A DNA stretch of 64,000 bases from Bog-756 sp963835465 (lineage in GTDB: Bacteria > Actinomycetota > Acidimicrobiia > Acidimicrobiales > RAAP-2): the NCBI GenBank assembly GCA_963835465.1, contig CAWIFR010000005.1:1-64000 (forward strand), in the 5' to 3' direction. The notes below the pieces were generated by a model that saw nothing but the letters and a program-made list of their open reading frames with translations, searched no databases and was not told where the DNA came from. Made by a program: the position numbers and the translations under genes. Numbering within the stretch: the first letter of the stretch is position 1; every line of letters begins with the position of its first letter. Shown piece by piece: positions 34,850-45,321 of this stretch.

Positions 34850-35233
34850 ATGGCCCGTCGCTCAACTTCCTCAATCACGTCCCTCGGACGCTCCAATGAA
34901 CCGGGAGTCCTCATCCTCACCAGCCTGGCCGCAGGACCGAAGCACGGCTATGCGCTGACCAAGGACATCGAGGACTTCGCCGGTGTGGCGCTCGGACCGG
35001 GCACGCTGTACGGGGCCATCACCAGGCTCGAGGAGCGTGGCCTGATCGAGCCCGTCGGGGCCGACGAGCGGCGGCGCCCCTACCGGATCACCGCCAACGG
35101 CACCGCCGTGCTCACCGAGGCGGTCCGGGACATGCAGGCCCTGGCCGAAACGGGCGCCATCCGGCTCGGACTGCTCGGCAGGGTCGGCCGCGACATCGCC
35201 ACCACCGGCATCAGGCCGGGATGGACGGCATGA
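34850..35233 (+). CDS. PadR-family transcriptional regulator
   Basis: 127 residues. PadR winged helix: VLILTSLAAGPKHGYALTKD, then LGPGTLYGAITRLEERGLIE and the wing RRRPYRITANG. The C-terminal dimerisation helix is short. It is followed, with a 4-bp ATGA overlap, by a membrane protein gene. In related actinobacterial pairs PadR controls the downstream membrane gene. Confidence 0.9.
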   Translation: MARRSTSSITSLGRSNEPGVLILTSLAAGPKHGYALTKDIEDFAGVALGPGTLYGAITRLEERGLIEPVGADERRRPYRITANGTAVLTEAVRDMQALAETGAIRLGLLGRVGRDIATTGIRPGWTA

Positions 35234-36165
35234 GCGGGCCTGGCCGCTACGCGTCGGTCCTCCGCTGGTATCCGGCACCGTGGCGGAACCGGTACGGCGA
35301 CGAACTGGTGGCCCTGCTCGAAGACACCTATGAGGGGGCACCCATCCCCCTGCGATCCAGGCTCTCCCTGGTGCGGGCCGGATCCGTCGAGCGTCTCAAC
35401 CACCGTGGGATCGGACCATCCGGCCGGCCCTTGGAGCGGGTGCGGTCGGGGTCGCTCCTGGTGCTCTGCGCCTGGGCGGCCATGGTGGTGGCCGGCTCCG
35501 CGTTCGCCAAGACGTCGGAGCACTGGGACGCCTCGACGCCACGGGCCGACCGATCACTGCCGGCCGCGGGCTATGTCGCCGTGCAGTGGGCCGCGCTGGT
35601 GGGGTCGGTGGTCGTGGCGACAGCGGCGGCCCTCTGCCTTCCGCCGTTCCTCCGCCGCATGCGAGAGGGCGGGTGGGCCCAGGTCCGGCGGCCGATCCTC
35701 CGGGCCGTGGCCTTCACCACCGCCACCGGGCTCGCCGGACTGGGTGCCGTCCTGTGGGCCCACCATCTCACCGAACCGCAACGGAACGGGGCGGACTGGC
35801 GGTACAGCATGGTCGCCGTGCTCGGCGCAGTCCTGGTCGCTGCCACCGTGGCTTCGTGGGTGGCCGCCGCCGTGGACACCGTCGTCACTTTGCGGATCCC
35901 GGTCAGGACGCTGCGGGCCTGCGCCTCACTGGCCCTCCTGCTCACGCTGGCCATGGTCGTGGTGTTCGGGGGAACGGTCACCTGGTGGTGGAGCGTGGCC
36001 GTCCACGCCCCCGGCTTCTTCGGACGGGGCCCGACCGGGCGGCCGACCGACGCCTTCCCGGTCCCGCTGGCGGCGGCCGGGCTGCTCATGGTGGCCGGCC
36101 TGGGCACGGCCGCCTGCGGCGCGTGGCGTGTCCTCCGGTCGTTGCCCGCCTTGAGGCGGGCCTGA
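35230..36165 (+). CDS. Membrane protein co-transcribed with PadR
   Basis: 311 residues. The cytosolic N-terminus (YASVLRWYPAPWRNRYGDEL, then LLEDTYEGA) is typical of PadR-linked integral membrane proteins. About six helices follow (LLVLCAWAAMVVAGSAFA, WAALVGSVVVATAAALCLPP, AVLGAVLVAATVASWVAAAV and others). No catalytic motif. Function unknown; likely PadR target. Confidence 0.75.
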   Translation: MSGPGRYASVLRWYPAPWRNRYGDELVALLEDTYEGAPIPLRSRLSLVRAGSVERLNHRGIGPSGRPLERVRSGSLLVLCAWAAMVVAGSAFAKTSEHWDASTPRADRSLPAAGYVAVQWAALVGSVVVATAAALCLPPFLRRMREGGWAQVRRPILRAVAFTTATGLAGLGAVLWAHHLTEPQRNGADWRYSMVAVLGAVLVAATVASWVAAAVDTVVTLRIPVRTLRACASLALLLTLAMVVVFGGTVTWWWSVAVHAPGFFGRGPTGRPTDAFPVPLAAAGLLMVAGLGTAACGAWRVLRSLPALRRA

Positions 36166-36190
36166 ACGACGGCACCGCTCCCCGGCGCCT

Positions 36191-37779
36191 TCAGGCCGTG
36201 GTGGTCGGAGTCCGTTTCACGGTGCCCTGCTCCTGGGTGGGCATGGTCTGGACCGCGGCCAACGGATAGGGGGTGGGCGACGTGTCCAGCTCGAGGAGGT
36301 TGCCGGCATTGCAACCCATGGCCTCGACCGATGCCGTGGTGTCCTGGGAGGTCGAGGGCAGGTGGGGAGGCGCGGTGTCCGCCGAGCCCAGACGGAGCGT
36401 CGAGGTCAGATCACCCACCGTCCTGCGCCGCCACGCGGACAGCTCGGTGGCCCGGATGCCGAAGCGCTCCTCCAAGAAGCGGATCTGGGAGGTGTGGTCG
36501 AAGGTCTGGGACGAGACGTAGCCACCCCGGCTGAAGGGGGAGACGACGAGCATCGGGACCCGGTATCCCAGGCCGAGGGGACCGGCCACCCCTTGGGCCG
36601 TGGCCGGCAGGGGGTCGACGGTGATGTACTCCCCTGCGGTGCCGGCCGGCGGCACCGGAGGCGGCACGTGGTCGAAGAAGCCGTCGTTCTCGTCGTACAT
36701 GACGAAGAGCACCGTCTTGGCCCAGACATCGGGGTTGGCGACGAGGGTCGACAGGACCTGGTCGATGTACCAGGCGCCGAGGCTGGGCGGCGCCGGCGGG
36801 TGCTCGTCGTAGCCCAGCGGGGGGATGAGCCACGACACCGAGGGCAGTGTGCCCGACTTCACGTCGTGGGTGAAGTCGTCGGGGAAGGTGGGCACGAACG
36901 CCTTCTGGTGGAGCGGGGACGCCGGGTCGGAGTACTGGGAGAAGTACGGAAGGATGGCGTCGGAGATGAGCAGGAGGTTGGGATTGTCGATCCGGTAGAG
37001 CGGGCCGGGCGGCGTATAGGTCTTCCAGGACACGCCCTTGTCCTCCAGCAGCTCGGGGACGGTGGTCCAGTCGACGCTGAACTTGGCCTCGGGGGAGCTC
37101 GTTGGTGATCAGGACCGGCCCGCCGTGCCTGCCGTCGGGGTCGATGGTGCCGGACATGGCCATCAGCCGGTTGGGGTGGGTGGGGCCCATGATCGAGCAG
37201 TGGTAGGCGTCACAGAGGGTGAAGGCGTCGGCCAACGCATAGTGGTACGGGATGTCGGCCCGGGTGTGGTACCCCATCGTCTGGACGCCGAACTCCGGTC
37301 CCTCGTATTACGGCTCGGGTGTGGGTGGTGACGAAGGCGTCCATGGCCCCGCCGTTGCGGCACAGGTGTTGGGGGCGCCAGCTGTGGGTGAGGTCGTAGG
37401 TGCACTCGCCGAGCCCGGTGGCGGTGTCGAGATGGAAGGGGAGCTGGATCCCTGCCGGAGGACGGGATTGGTTGGCCGGGAAGGGCTGGGCGAACGCCCC
37501 CAGATGGCCCTTGGGATGGTCGTCGAAGCCCCGGACGCCCTTGTAGGAGCCGAAGTAGTGGTCGAACGACCGGTTCTCCTGCATGAGGAAGACCACGTGC
37601 TCGACGGCACCGAGGTCGGAGCCCGCCGGGAGGGTGGTCGCGGCCCTGGCCACGGTCGATGAGGAGCTGCACCCGGCGGCCAGGGCCCCGGCCCCCAGCG
37701 CGAGGGCGCCGCCCAGGAACTTCCGTCGATCGAACGGCTCCCCGCCGCCCGATCGGGCACCCTCTCCCCACTGTTTCAC
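36191..37779 (-). CDS. Phospholipase C-type phosphoesterase, Tat lipoprotein (two frameshifts)
   Basis: The signal peptide combines RRKFLGG with a lipobox LAAGC. Family motifs are spread over three frames: EHVVFLMQENRSFDHYFGSY in the first, MGPTHPNRLMAMSG in the second, and VMYDENDGFFDHVPPP with the C-terminal FDHTSQIRFLEERFG in the third. Frame changes fall near 37300 and in the CCCCC run near 37090. With two single-base corrections the protein is about 525 residues and complete. Probably intact in the organism. Function: exported phosphodiesterase, substrate likely phospholipid or phosphoester. Confidence 0.85.
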
Positions 37780-37896
37780 CCTCGGTCCCCCCGGACTCCT
37801 CGGCGCCGGTCGGCGCTCCGCACGACCCCTGGAGCGTTCTACGAATCCGGCCGCAGCGCAACCACGGTGGCGGCCGAGGCCGGTGGGGCCGCCGGA

Positions 37897-38880
37897 TCAA
37901 TCGGTGGGGAGGTGCTGGATGACGTCGGGGGGTAGGTGGTCGTAGACGTCGGGGGGCAGGCTCTCCTGGACGGCATCGGCCAGCCGCTTGGAGCGTGATC
38001 GCAGCGAGAGCATCTCGGTGTACTGCTGATCGTCCCCCTTCATGCCCGAGATGAGCGGCGACTGGGCCACGAAGGCGGCGCCGGCGAACATGACCAGCAG
38101 CGAGAGCGCCTCGAGGGGACCGTAGGCGCCCGCGGTCCGCAGGTTGTCCCCGAACAGCCCGATGCCGATGGCCATGCTGGCCAGGGGGTCGACCAGCACC
38201 AGAGCGGTCTGGGAGGCGGCGATGGGACCGGCGTGGAACGCGTTCTGGGCCAGGAACAGCGAGGCCACGCCACAGACGGCCAACGCGTAGGTCTGCCAGT
38301 GGCTGAACATCTGGGTCCAGTCGGCCGTCACATAGTCACCCACCTTCTTGACCAGCGCCGCGGTGAAGGCGAAGCCGATGGCCCCGGCGGCCCCGAACAT
38401 GGCCGCCCGCCACCACCGGGGGCCTCGGAGGGCAGCAGCGACGCACAGCACCACCGCGCCACCGCAGACGGAACCGGCCACCGCCCAGCCCAGGTTGGAG
38501 GGAGAGAGATTGCCCCCACCGGGCTGGGCGAAGATGAGGAAGCCGGCCAGGCCGCCGGCGGCGGCCACGCAACCCAACCACTCGCGGAGCCCGATCCGGA
38601 ATCGGAACCAGGTGGCCAGGAGGAGGATCAGGAACAGCAGCTCGGTGGTGAGGATGGGCTGGACCACGCTCAGGTTGCCCAGGTGCAGGGCCACCGCCTG
38701 CATCACGAAGGACCCCACCATGAAGGCGAAGCCGAGCAGCCACACCCCTCGTTTCATGGCGTGGGTCAACAAGCTGAGCTTGAGGGTGGCGTCCTCCGGG
38801 GCGTCCTCCACCCCCATGCGTTGGAGCAGACTGGTCAGCGCATTGGACAGCGCCGCACCCAGGGCCAGCAGGTAGACCAT
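37897..38880 (-). CDS. DMT-superfamily (EamA-like) membrane transporter
   Basis: 327 residues from the ATG at 38880 (MVYLLALGAALSNALTSLLQ). About nine to ten helices in the DMT pattern; typical pieces are QPILTTELLFLILLLATWF and AIGIGLFGDNLRTAGAYG. The C-terminal 50 residues form a charged cytosolic tail with repeated LPPDVxxHLP. Substrate unknown. Downstream of the VOC gene on the same strand with a 13-bp gap. Confidence 0.8.
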   Translation of the reverse strand: MVYLLALGAALSNALTSLLQRMGVEDAPEDATLKLSLLTHAMKRGVWLLGFAFMVGSFVMQAVALHLGNLSVVQPILTTELLFLILLLATWFRFRIGLREWLGCVAAAGGLAGFLIFAQPGGGNLSPSNLGWAVAGSVCGGAVVLCVAAALRGPRWWRAAMFGAAGAIGFAFTAALVKKVGDYVTADWTQMFSHWQTYALAVCGVASLFLAQNAFHAGPIAASQTALVLVDPLASMAIGIGLFGDNLRTAGAYGPLEALSLLVMFAGAAFVAQSPLISGMKGDDQQYTEMLSLRSRSKRLADAVQESLPPDVYDHLPPDVIQHLPTD

Positions 38881-38893
38881 GCGATCAAACCCC

Positions 38894-39295
38894 CTAGGCC
38901 ACGCCCGGGCCGGCCCCCAGAGGTGGGGCCAACTGCTCCATGAATTCGAGGCGGATCCCCCCCGGGGCCTGCACGAAGGCGATCCGGCGGGTCCCGAACG
39001 CCCCTTCCACGACACTCGGGCCCCAGATCACCTGATGACCGTCCAACTCGGCATCGAGGTCGTCGGTGAACAGGGCCGGATGGAGGAAGCCCTCGGCGGG
39101 CAACTCCACCTCGTCCTCGTAGATTGCCCGGGTGAACAGCGTGATCATCACTGGTCCCAGGAAGACGTCGGCGCGTTCACCGTTCCCCCAGAGCATGCGG
39201 TCACGGACCTCGGCCCCCGCCGCTTCGTAGAACCGACAGGCATCATCAAGGTCCGCCACCTTCACGGCCAGATTGGCCAGGCCAGTCACGGACAC
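38894..39295 (-). CDS. VOC-family protein
   Basis: 133 residues from the GTG at 39295, preceded by GAGGAGG. VOC module: LAVKVADLDDACRFYEAAG, LGPVMITLFTRAIYEDE and the closing GGIRLEFMEQL with the metal-type Glu. Function unresolved. Likely operon with the DMT transporter. Confidence 0.8.
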   Translation of the reverse strand: MSVTGLANLAVKVADLDDACRFYEAAGAEVRDRMLWGNGERADVFLGPVMITLFTRAIYEDEVELPAEGFLHPALFTDDLDAELDGHQVIWGPSVVEGAFGTRRIAFVQAPGGIRLEFMEQLAPPLGAGPGVA

Positions 39296-39487
39296 GGATC
39301 CTCCTCGTTGCCCCCGCCGCACGATTCTAACGATCCTCACAGGAGGGCCGGTCGACGGTGCTCGCGCCGCGGTCGGACCTCGTGGGCACCTGGGCCGGAC
39401 CGGGGCACTTTGCCGCGCCCGCCGGACCGACAGTACTCTCGCCCCTCTGGTCCTCCCCCCGGGCCGGTCCACCCGAGGAGTTCGGTC

Positions 39488-40231
39488 ATGCAGGTTGTCA
39501 TGCCGTTGCCGGACCACGACTTCGACCCCACCGAAGTGGCGGTGCCCTGGCGCCTGCTCACCGATGCCGGACACCGGGTGACCTTCGCCACCGAGCACGG
39601 CGGCCGGCCACCGGCGTGCGATCCGCGCCTGCTTTCCGGCGTGCTCTTCGGCAGGCTGGGAGCGGCTGCGGAGCCCGTCGGGTTCTACCACCGGCTCACC
39701 GCGGCACCCGAGTTCGCCGACCCGTTGTGTTGGGCCTCGATGGACGTCGAGCGGTTCGACGGGCTGCTCCTTCCCGGCGGCCACGCACCGGGAATGAAGC
39801 AGTATCTCGGATCCCACGGGCTGCAGCGCCAGGTGGCGTCCTTCTGGTCGCTCGGACGGCCCGTCGGCGCCATCTGCCACGGCGTGCTCGTGCTCGCCCG
39901 GGCCACCGATCCCGTCACCGGACGTAGCCTCCTGGCCGGGCGGCGGACCACCTGCCTCCCGCGGTACATGGAGCGGAGCGCCTACCTGGCCACCGCCTGG
40001 CGACTCGGCCGGTACTACCGGACCTACCCGGCGTACGTCCAGAACGAGGTGGTCAACAACCTCGACGACCCGGCCCAGTTCGTCCGGGGTCCCCGCACCC
40101 TCCGGCGAGGCACGGCCGACGACGACCGGGCGGCCTTCGCCGTAGAGGACGGCAACTACGTGTCGGCTCGCTGGCCCGGGGACGCCTACTTGTTCGCCCG
40201 CCGGTTCGAAGCCCGGCTGACCGGCACGTGA
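39488..40231 (+). CDS. DJ-1/PfpI-family protein
   Basis: 247 residues. The glutamine-amidotransferase-like fold has the elbow Cys in PVGAICHGVLVLARA (near 129) and the upstream FDGLLLPGGHAPGMKQYLG. The family includes chaperones, glyoxalases and peptidases; this member's activity is unknown. The C-terminal extension beyond the usual 190 residues (RYYRTYPAYVQNEVVN...) is also seen in larger members. Confidence 0.82.
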   Translation: MQVVMPLPDHDFDPTEVAVPWRLLTDAGHRVTFATEHGGRPPACDPRLLSGVLFGRLGAAAEPVGFYHRLTAAPEFADPLCWASMDVERFDGLLLPGGHAPGMKQYLGSHGLQRQVASFWSLGRPVGAICHGVLVLARATDPVTGRSLLAGRRTTCLPRYMERSAYLATAWRLGRYYRTYPAYVQNEVVNNLDDPAQFVRGPRTLRRGTADDDRAAFAVEDGNYVSARWPGDAYLFARRFEARLTGT

Positions 40232-40238
40232 CCGACGC

Positions 40239-40586
40239 TCACCGCGAGCGAAGCCCTTGCCGTCCCCAGTCATCGAGCCTCCCGCCGAGCAGACCGTCGA
40301 ACAGATCGGCAGCCATGGAGTGCCGACCGGCGAAGAGCCCCTCGTTGGTGTCGAGCCATGCGGTCAGGGCGGCCCCGTCCTCCAAGAACACCTCGGCGTT
40401 GGCGTCCATCACGTAGACGACGATGGCGCCCCGATCGACGGTGACCGAGAGTTCGATCTCGGGGCCGGACAGGAAGCACCACTGGGCGGGCATCCCCGGC
40501 GAGGACGAGGGCTGGAGGCTCCAGTGGTCCCGGCCCCGCAGCCGTTCCTCGACCTCGCCCGTCAGCACCGTGTCGCGGGATGCCAC
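40239..40586 (-). CDS. Hypothetical protein
   Basis: About 115 residues from GTG 40586, preceded by GGGGAGGG. Beta-strand-rich in the middle (PEIELSVTVDRGAIVVYVMD, AEVFLEDGAALTAWLDTNEG). No family recognised. The immunity-like look (beta sandwich with a tight acidic strand) is only suggestive. It lies downstream of the TetR gene on the same strand. Confidence 0.5.
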   Translation of the reverse strand: MASRDTVLTGEVEERLRGRDHWSLQPSSSPGMPAQWCFLSGPEIELSVTVDRGAIVVYVMDANAEVFLEDGAALTAWLDTNEGLFAGRHSMAADLFDGLLGGRLDDWGRQGLRSR

Positions 40587-40673
40587 ATGCCCTCCCCATG
40601 ATCGACCCCTCGACCCGGCCCACCGTAGGCCGGGGACGACCGGGGGCACGAGCCAGGCGCGCGGCCGGGCGCC

Positions 40674-41274
40674 TCACCGGTCCGGCACCTCGCCGGTCGA
40701 CCCCCAGGGCCTCGACGAACAGGTCGACGACCACCTCGGTCGGCGCCGACGCCATCTCGTCGAACCACCCCAACGACCGACCGAGGGCTACGCCCACCAG
40801 GGCCGACACCGCCAGCTCGGCCCGGAGCCGGGCCCGATCGGCGCCGTGCTCCGCCATCCTGGCCGTCAGCGGCTCCACCAGTCGTCGCGACAGCCGGGCC
40901 CGTGCTGCGGCCCGGATGTCGTCGGACGTATCCGAACGGACCAGGGCCTGGAGGATGGGCCCGGGACCGTCCCGGTCGACCCGCGAGACCAGGGAGTCGA
41001 CCATCTCCTCCAATCCCTGGTACTCCGAGGTGTACTGATCGCCCATCCGCTCGGCGGCCACCGCGGCGATGTAGAGGTCGGCCTTGCTCCCGAAGTACCG
41101 GGCGATGAGTGCGGCGTCCACGCCGGCCCGCTCGCCGATCTCCCGGACCGTGGTGCGTTCGAAGCCTGACTGGCCGAACAGCTCCTGGGCCGCCTCGAGC
41201 AGGGCCTGGCGACTGGCAGCCGCGTCCCGTGACCGGGCCGGCTTGGTGGTCGGCGGCTCGGATCCTGCCGTCAC
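40674..41274 (-). CDS. TetR-family regulator (probable single-base run-on)
   Basis: The HTH is clear: RQALLEAAQELFGQSGFERT, then TVREIGERAGVDAALIARYF. As sequenced the frame stays open to 40270, overlapping the neighbouring gene, giving 334 residues. Deleting one base in the CCCCC run near 40700 exposes a TGA at 40674-40676, giving about 200 residues, the normal TetR length. It overlaps the MFS gene by 4 bp and is its likely regulator. Confidence 0.78.
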
Positions 41275-42810
41275 CGCGAGGTCGCCTCATCGCTCAGGGG
41301 CAGCTGCTCCTCGGCCAACATCAGGCCGGCCCCGGCCAACTCGGACTCCTCTTCCATGACCAGGTCCTCGCGGGCCCCTACCCCATCGGGCCCCGACGGA
41401 TGGGGGGCCGCCGTCGGACCGGGCAGCAGGTAGCTGATCACTGCGGTGGCCAGACACAGGGACGAGGCCACCAGCAGGGCGGCATGAAAGCCCCCCACGG
41501 TGGGGAAGGTGTGCCCCGGATGGGTGAAGGACGACAGGATGGCCGCGCCCAGGGCGCTCCCGACTGAGAGACCGACGTTCCGGAGGACCTGATAGAAGCC
41601 GGTGGCGCTGCCGGTCTCACTGCGGGGAACAGCGCGGACGATGAACCCGGGCATGGCCGCGAAGGTGAGTCCCACGCCCAGACCGGCGAAGCCCGATGCA
41701 GCGAAGGCCTCCCACAGGGCACCGTGCTCCAGGGCGAAGAACAGTGTCGACACGGCGAAGATCAGCGCCCCGAGGGGGATCATCGAGCGGGTCCCGAAGT
41801 TCCGCTCGTAGAGCCCGAGAAACCGGCTGGCCGCGAAGGTGCCCACCGACAGCGGGAGGAAGACCAGGCTCGACACGATCACCGAGGCACCGAAGCCGAA
41901 GCCGTCGACGGAGGGGACCTGGACGAACTCCAGGACGATGGGAATGAACAGGTACATGGCCACGCACATCAGGAAGCCGGAGATGTCGGCGGTGAGCACC
42001 GACCGGTTGCGGATCTGGCGAAGATCGACCAGGGGGTCCTCCTGGCGCAGTTCGTGCCGGATCCAGACCGCCAACGAGACGGCGCTGGCGGCCACGACGG
42101 CCAGGGACATGGGTGAGCTCCACCCCCACCGGCCCCCTTCGCTCAGGACCACCAGAAGGCCGATCACCGCCACGCTCAGGCTGATCGCCCCGGCGGTGTC
42201 GAAGCGACGGGTCGGGGTCTCCGACCGTCCGGGCAGGATGATCGCCGCGGCCACGAGAGCGAGGGTGACCGTGATGGCTCCGAACCAGAACGCGGCGTGG
42301 AAGTCGAAGATCTCGGCGATGAGCCCGGTGAGCGGATAGCCCAGTCCGGCCCCCACTGCGGCGGTGATGGAGAGGGTGGCGATGGCCTGGCCGGCCCGCT
42401 CGAAGGTCAGGTGGCGACGGGCGATGGCCATGGTCACCGGGAGCAGGCCGAGGCCGACGCCCTGGAGGGCCCTGCCGGCCACCACCATGACGAATTGGTT
42501 CGACACCGCGGCCAGCACGCATCCCACCAGGACCACCGTGAGGGCCACGAGGATCACGGCCGTCTGCCGGGGGCCGTCGGCCAGTCGACCCATGATCGGC
42601 GTGGCCAGGGCCCCGGTGAGCAGGGCCGCGGTCAGCAGCCACTGGGCCGTGCCCAGGCTCACGTGGTCGGCCCGGGCGATGGTCGGGATGAGGGGAGCGC
42701 CCAGGCTGCTGACGATGGCCACCAGCAGCGGCCACCAAGACCAGTGTGGGCACCATGGCCCTCTGGCGGCGAGCACCCCTTTCGCCCACGCCGCCGGCCG
42801 TCGTCGTCAC
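41271..42810 (-). CDS. MFS drug-efflux transporter, EmrB/QacA type (one frameshift)
   Basis: About 510 residues after correction. The start (MTTTAGGVGERGARRQRAMV) is in one frame and the body in another, with the break near 42725. Fourteen-helix pattern: motif A-like GRLADGPRQTAV, GRALQGVGLGLLPVTMAIAR and repeated helices to LCLATAVISYLLPG. The substrate cannot be predicted. It is transcribed with TetR, with an operator-like palindrome upstream. Confidence 0.85.
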
Positions 42811-42858
42811 GTCTGGCCTCTCCTCGTGCCGGTCGAATCGGGCGTCTCGGCCCGCCCC

Positions 42859-42891
42859 ATGTCATCAATTGATGTCATTGATCGATGACAT
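42859..42891. promoter_or_regulatory. TetR operator-like nested palindromes
   Basis: ATGTCATC (42859-42866) pairs with GATGACAT (42884-42891), and the left 20 bp ATGTCATCAA/TTGATGTCAT is a near-perfect palindrome. It lies just upstream of the MFS-TetR operon. Confidence 0.55.
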
Positions 42892-43085
42892 CGTAGCGCA
42901 ACGCCGAGCCGGGACACGGGGCGAGGGCCGCCCCCGTCCGGAGTGAGCACAACCTTCATCTCCTGGAAATGCTCCCGTTACGAAGCGCCCGTAGGTTCTC
43001 GGTCACAGATCGGTTACGGCGCCGGGATTGCGGGGCGAGCGGACACTGGCTGTGCACACCTGCGAGATGTGACTAGGAGCGATCA

Positions 43086-45274
43086 ATGAGTGGAAGCAAA
43101 GCCAGGCTTGACGCCATCGATGCCGTCAAGAACTACCGGGCCCCCCGACGCGATCTTCCCCTCGACCGAAGCGCCGGGGGAGATCTTCGGCGAGAACGTG
43201 TTCACCAAGTCCGTCATGCAGAAGCGCCTGCCCAAGCCGGTGTTCAAGTCGCTATGGCGACCATCGAGCACTCCAAGCCACTCGATCCCGACGGTGGCCG
43301 ACGTCGTGGCCGTCGGCGATGAAGGACTGGGCCATGGAGAAGGGCGCCACCCACTACGCCCACGTCTTCTACCCCTCACCCGTCTCACCGCCGAGAAGCA
43401 CGACAGCTTCCTCGAGCCCGGCGGCGACGGGCTCGCCATCGCCGAGTTCCAGGGCAAGACCCTCACCCAGGGCGAGCCCGACGCCTCCAGCTTCCCCAAC
43501 GGCGGACTCCGGGCCACCTTCGAGGCCCGGGGCTACACCGGCTGGGACGCCACCAGCCCGGCCTACATCCTCGAGAACCCGAACGGGAACACGCTGTGCA
43601 TCCCCACCGTGTTCGTCTCGATGACCGGAGAGGCCCTCGACAACAAGACCCCGCTCCTGCGCTCCCAGCAGGCCATGGCCAAGCAGGCCGAGCGGGTGCT
43701 CCACCTGTTCGGCCACGCCGAAGCCCGACGCCGTGGTGTCCTTCGCCGGCGCCGAGCAGGAGTACTTCCTCATCGACCGGAGCTTCTTCCTGTCCCGGCC
43801 CGACCTCCTCAACTCGGGACGGACCCTGTTCGGGGCCAAGCCGCCGAAGGGCCAGGAGTTCGACGACCACTACTTCGGCGCCATCCCCGACCGGGTGCTC
43901 GGCCTTCATGCTGGACTGCCGAGCGGGAGCTGTTCAAGCTCGGGATCCCGGCCAAGACCCGGCACAACGAGGTGGCGCCCGGCCAGTTCGAGCTGGCCCC
44001 GATGTTCGAGCGGTCCAACGTGGCCGCCGACCACCAGCAGCTGCTGATGGTCACGCTGAAGAAGGTGGCCCAGAAGCACGGCATGGAGTGCCTCTTCCAC
44101 GAGAAGCCCTTCGACGGCATCAACGGCTCGGGCAAGCACGTCAACTTCTCGCTCGGCAACTCGACCGAGGGCAACCTGCTGCTCCCCGGCGACACCCCCC
44201 ACGACAACGCCCAGTTCCTGGTGTTCTGCGCCGCGGTGATCCGCTCGGTCCACAAGTACGGCGGGCTCCTGCGGGCGTCGGTGGCGTCGGCCACCAACGA
44301 CCACCGGCTCGGGGCCAACGAGGCACCTCCGGCGATCATCTCGATCTTCCTCGGCGACCAGCTCACCGACGTGTTCGACCAGATCGCCAAGGGCGGGGCC
44401 ACCAGCTCCAAGGAGAAGGGCACGCTCGACGATCGGCGTCGACACCCTGCCGGTCCTCCCGACCGACCCGGGCGACCGCAACCGCACCAGCCCCTTCGCC
44501 TTCACCGGCAACCGGTTCGAGTTCCGGGCGCCCGGCTCCCTGCAGTCGATCGCCGGGCCGATGGTCACCATCAACACCATCCTGGCCGAGGCGCTCGACT
44601 ACATCGCCACCGAGCTCGAGGCGCTCGTCGGCGAGGGCACCGAGTTCAACGTCGCCGTGCAGAAGGTGCTGGAGGAGGTCATCACCAACCACGGCAGCGT
44701 GGTCTTCAACGGCGACGGCTACACCGACGAGTGGCAGATCGAGGCGGCGGCGCGCGGGCTCCCCAACCTCCGCACCACGCTCGACGCCCTCCCCGAGCTC
44801 ATCACCGAGGAGGCGATGGAGCTGTTCAGCCAGTACGGCGTGTTCAACCACCGGGAGATGCACAGCCGCTACGAGATCGCCCTCGAGCAGTACATCCTGA
44901 GCATCGGGGTGGAGGCCGAGTCGACGCTGGAGATGGCGAACACCGTGATCCTGCCCGCGGCGCTGCGCTACCAGACCGAGCTGGCCACCAACGTGGCCAG
45001 CCTGAAGGCGGCCGGGGTCGAGGTCGACACCATCGACGCTCGACGAGGTGTCGCGGCAACGATCGCCGAGCTGCGGGCGGGCATCGCCGCGCTGCGCGTC
45101 GGAGCTCGACCACGAGCACGACGTCGAGTCGACCGAGAAGAGGCCGAGCACGCCGCAGACGGGCTGCTGCCGGCCATGGACGCGGTCCGCGCCGCCGCCG
45201 ACGACCTCGAGACACTGGTGGCCGACGACCTGTGGCCGCTGGCCACCTACCAGGAGATGCTCTTCATCCTCTAG
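43086..45274 (+). CDS. glnN: Type III glutamine synthetase (about a dozen frame changes)
   Basis: Conserved pieces of a GSIII-type enzyme of about 720 residues are spread over all three frames, in order: IFGENVFTKSVMQKRLPK, MKDWAMEKGATHYAHVFYP, VSFAGAEQEYFLIDRSFF, HNEVAPGQFELAPMFERSN, HEKPFDGINGSGKHVNFSLG, FAFTGNRFEFRAPGS and the C-terminal LWPLATYQEMLFIL. It makes glutamine from glutamate, ammonia and ATP in the cytosol. Frame changes fall near 43140, 43255, 43290, 43317, 43375, 43728, 43910, 44435, 45035, 45055, 45100 and 45135, several compensating. Every motif is conserved, so sequencing indels are much likelier than decay. Upstream, GTCAC-n6-GTTAC (43002-43017) is a weak GlnR-like site. 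Confidence 0.88.
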
Positions 45275-45321
45275 GGCGGCGGATCACGGCCCGGGCCACG
45301 TCGGAGCCCGGGATCGCGCCG

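Noticed and set aside
40239..40586. Toxin-immunity function for the small beta-rich protein
   Set aside because: Only a vague fold impression; no toxin gene or secretion system nearby.
43002..43017. GTCAC-AGATCG-GTTAC as a GlnR operator before the glutamine synthetase
   Set aside because: Only one pair of half-sites, with the wrong second half; noted but not annotated as a site.
43086..45274. Programmed frameshifting in the glutamine synthetase
   Set aside because: A dozen changes in both directions without slippery-site or pseudoknot pattern cannot be programmed; indel error explains them.
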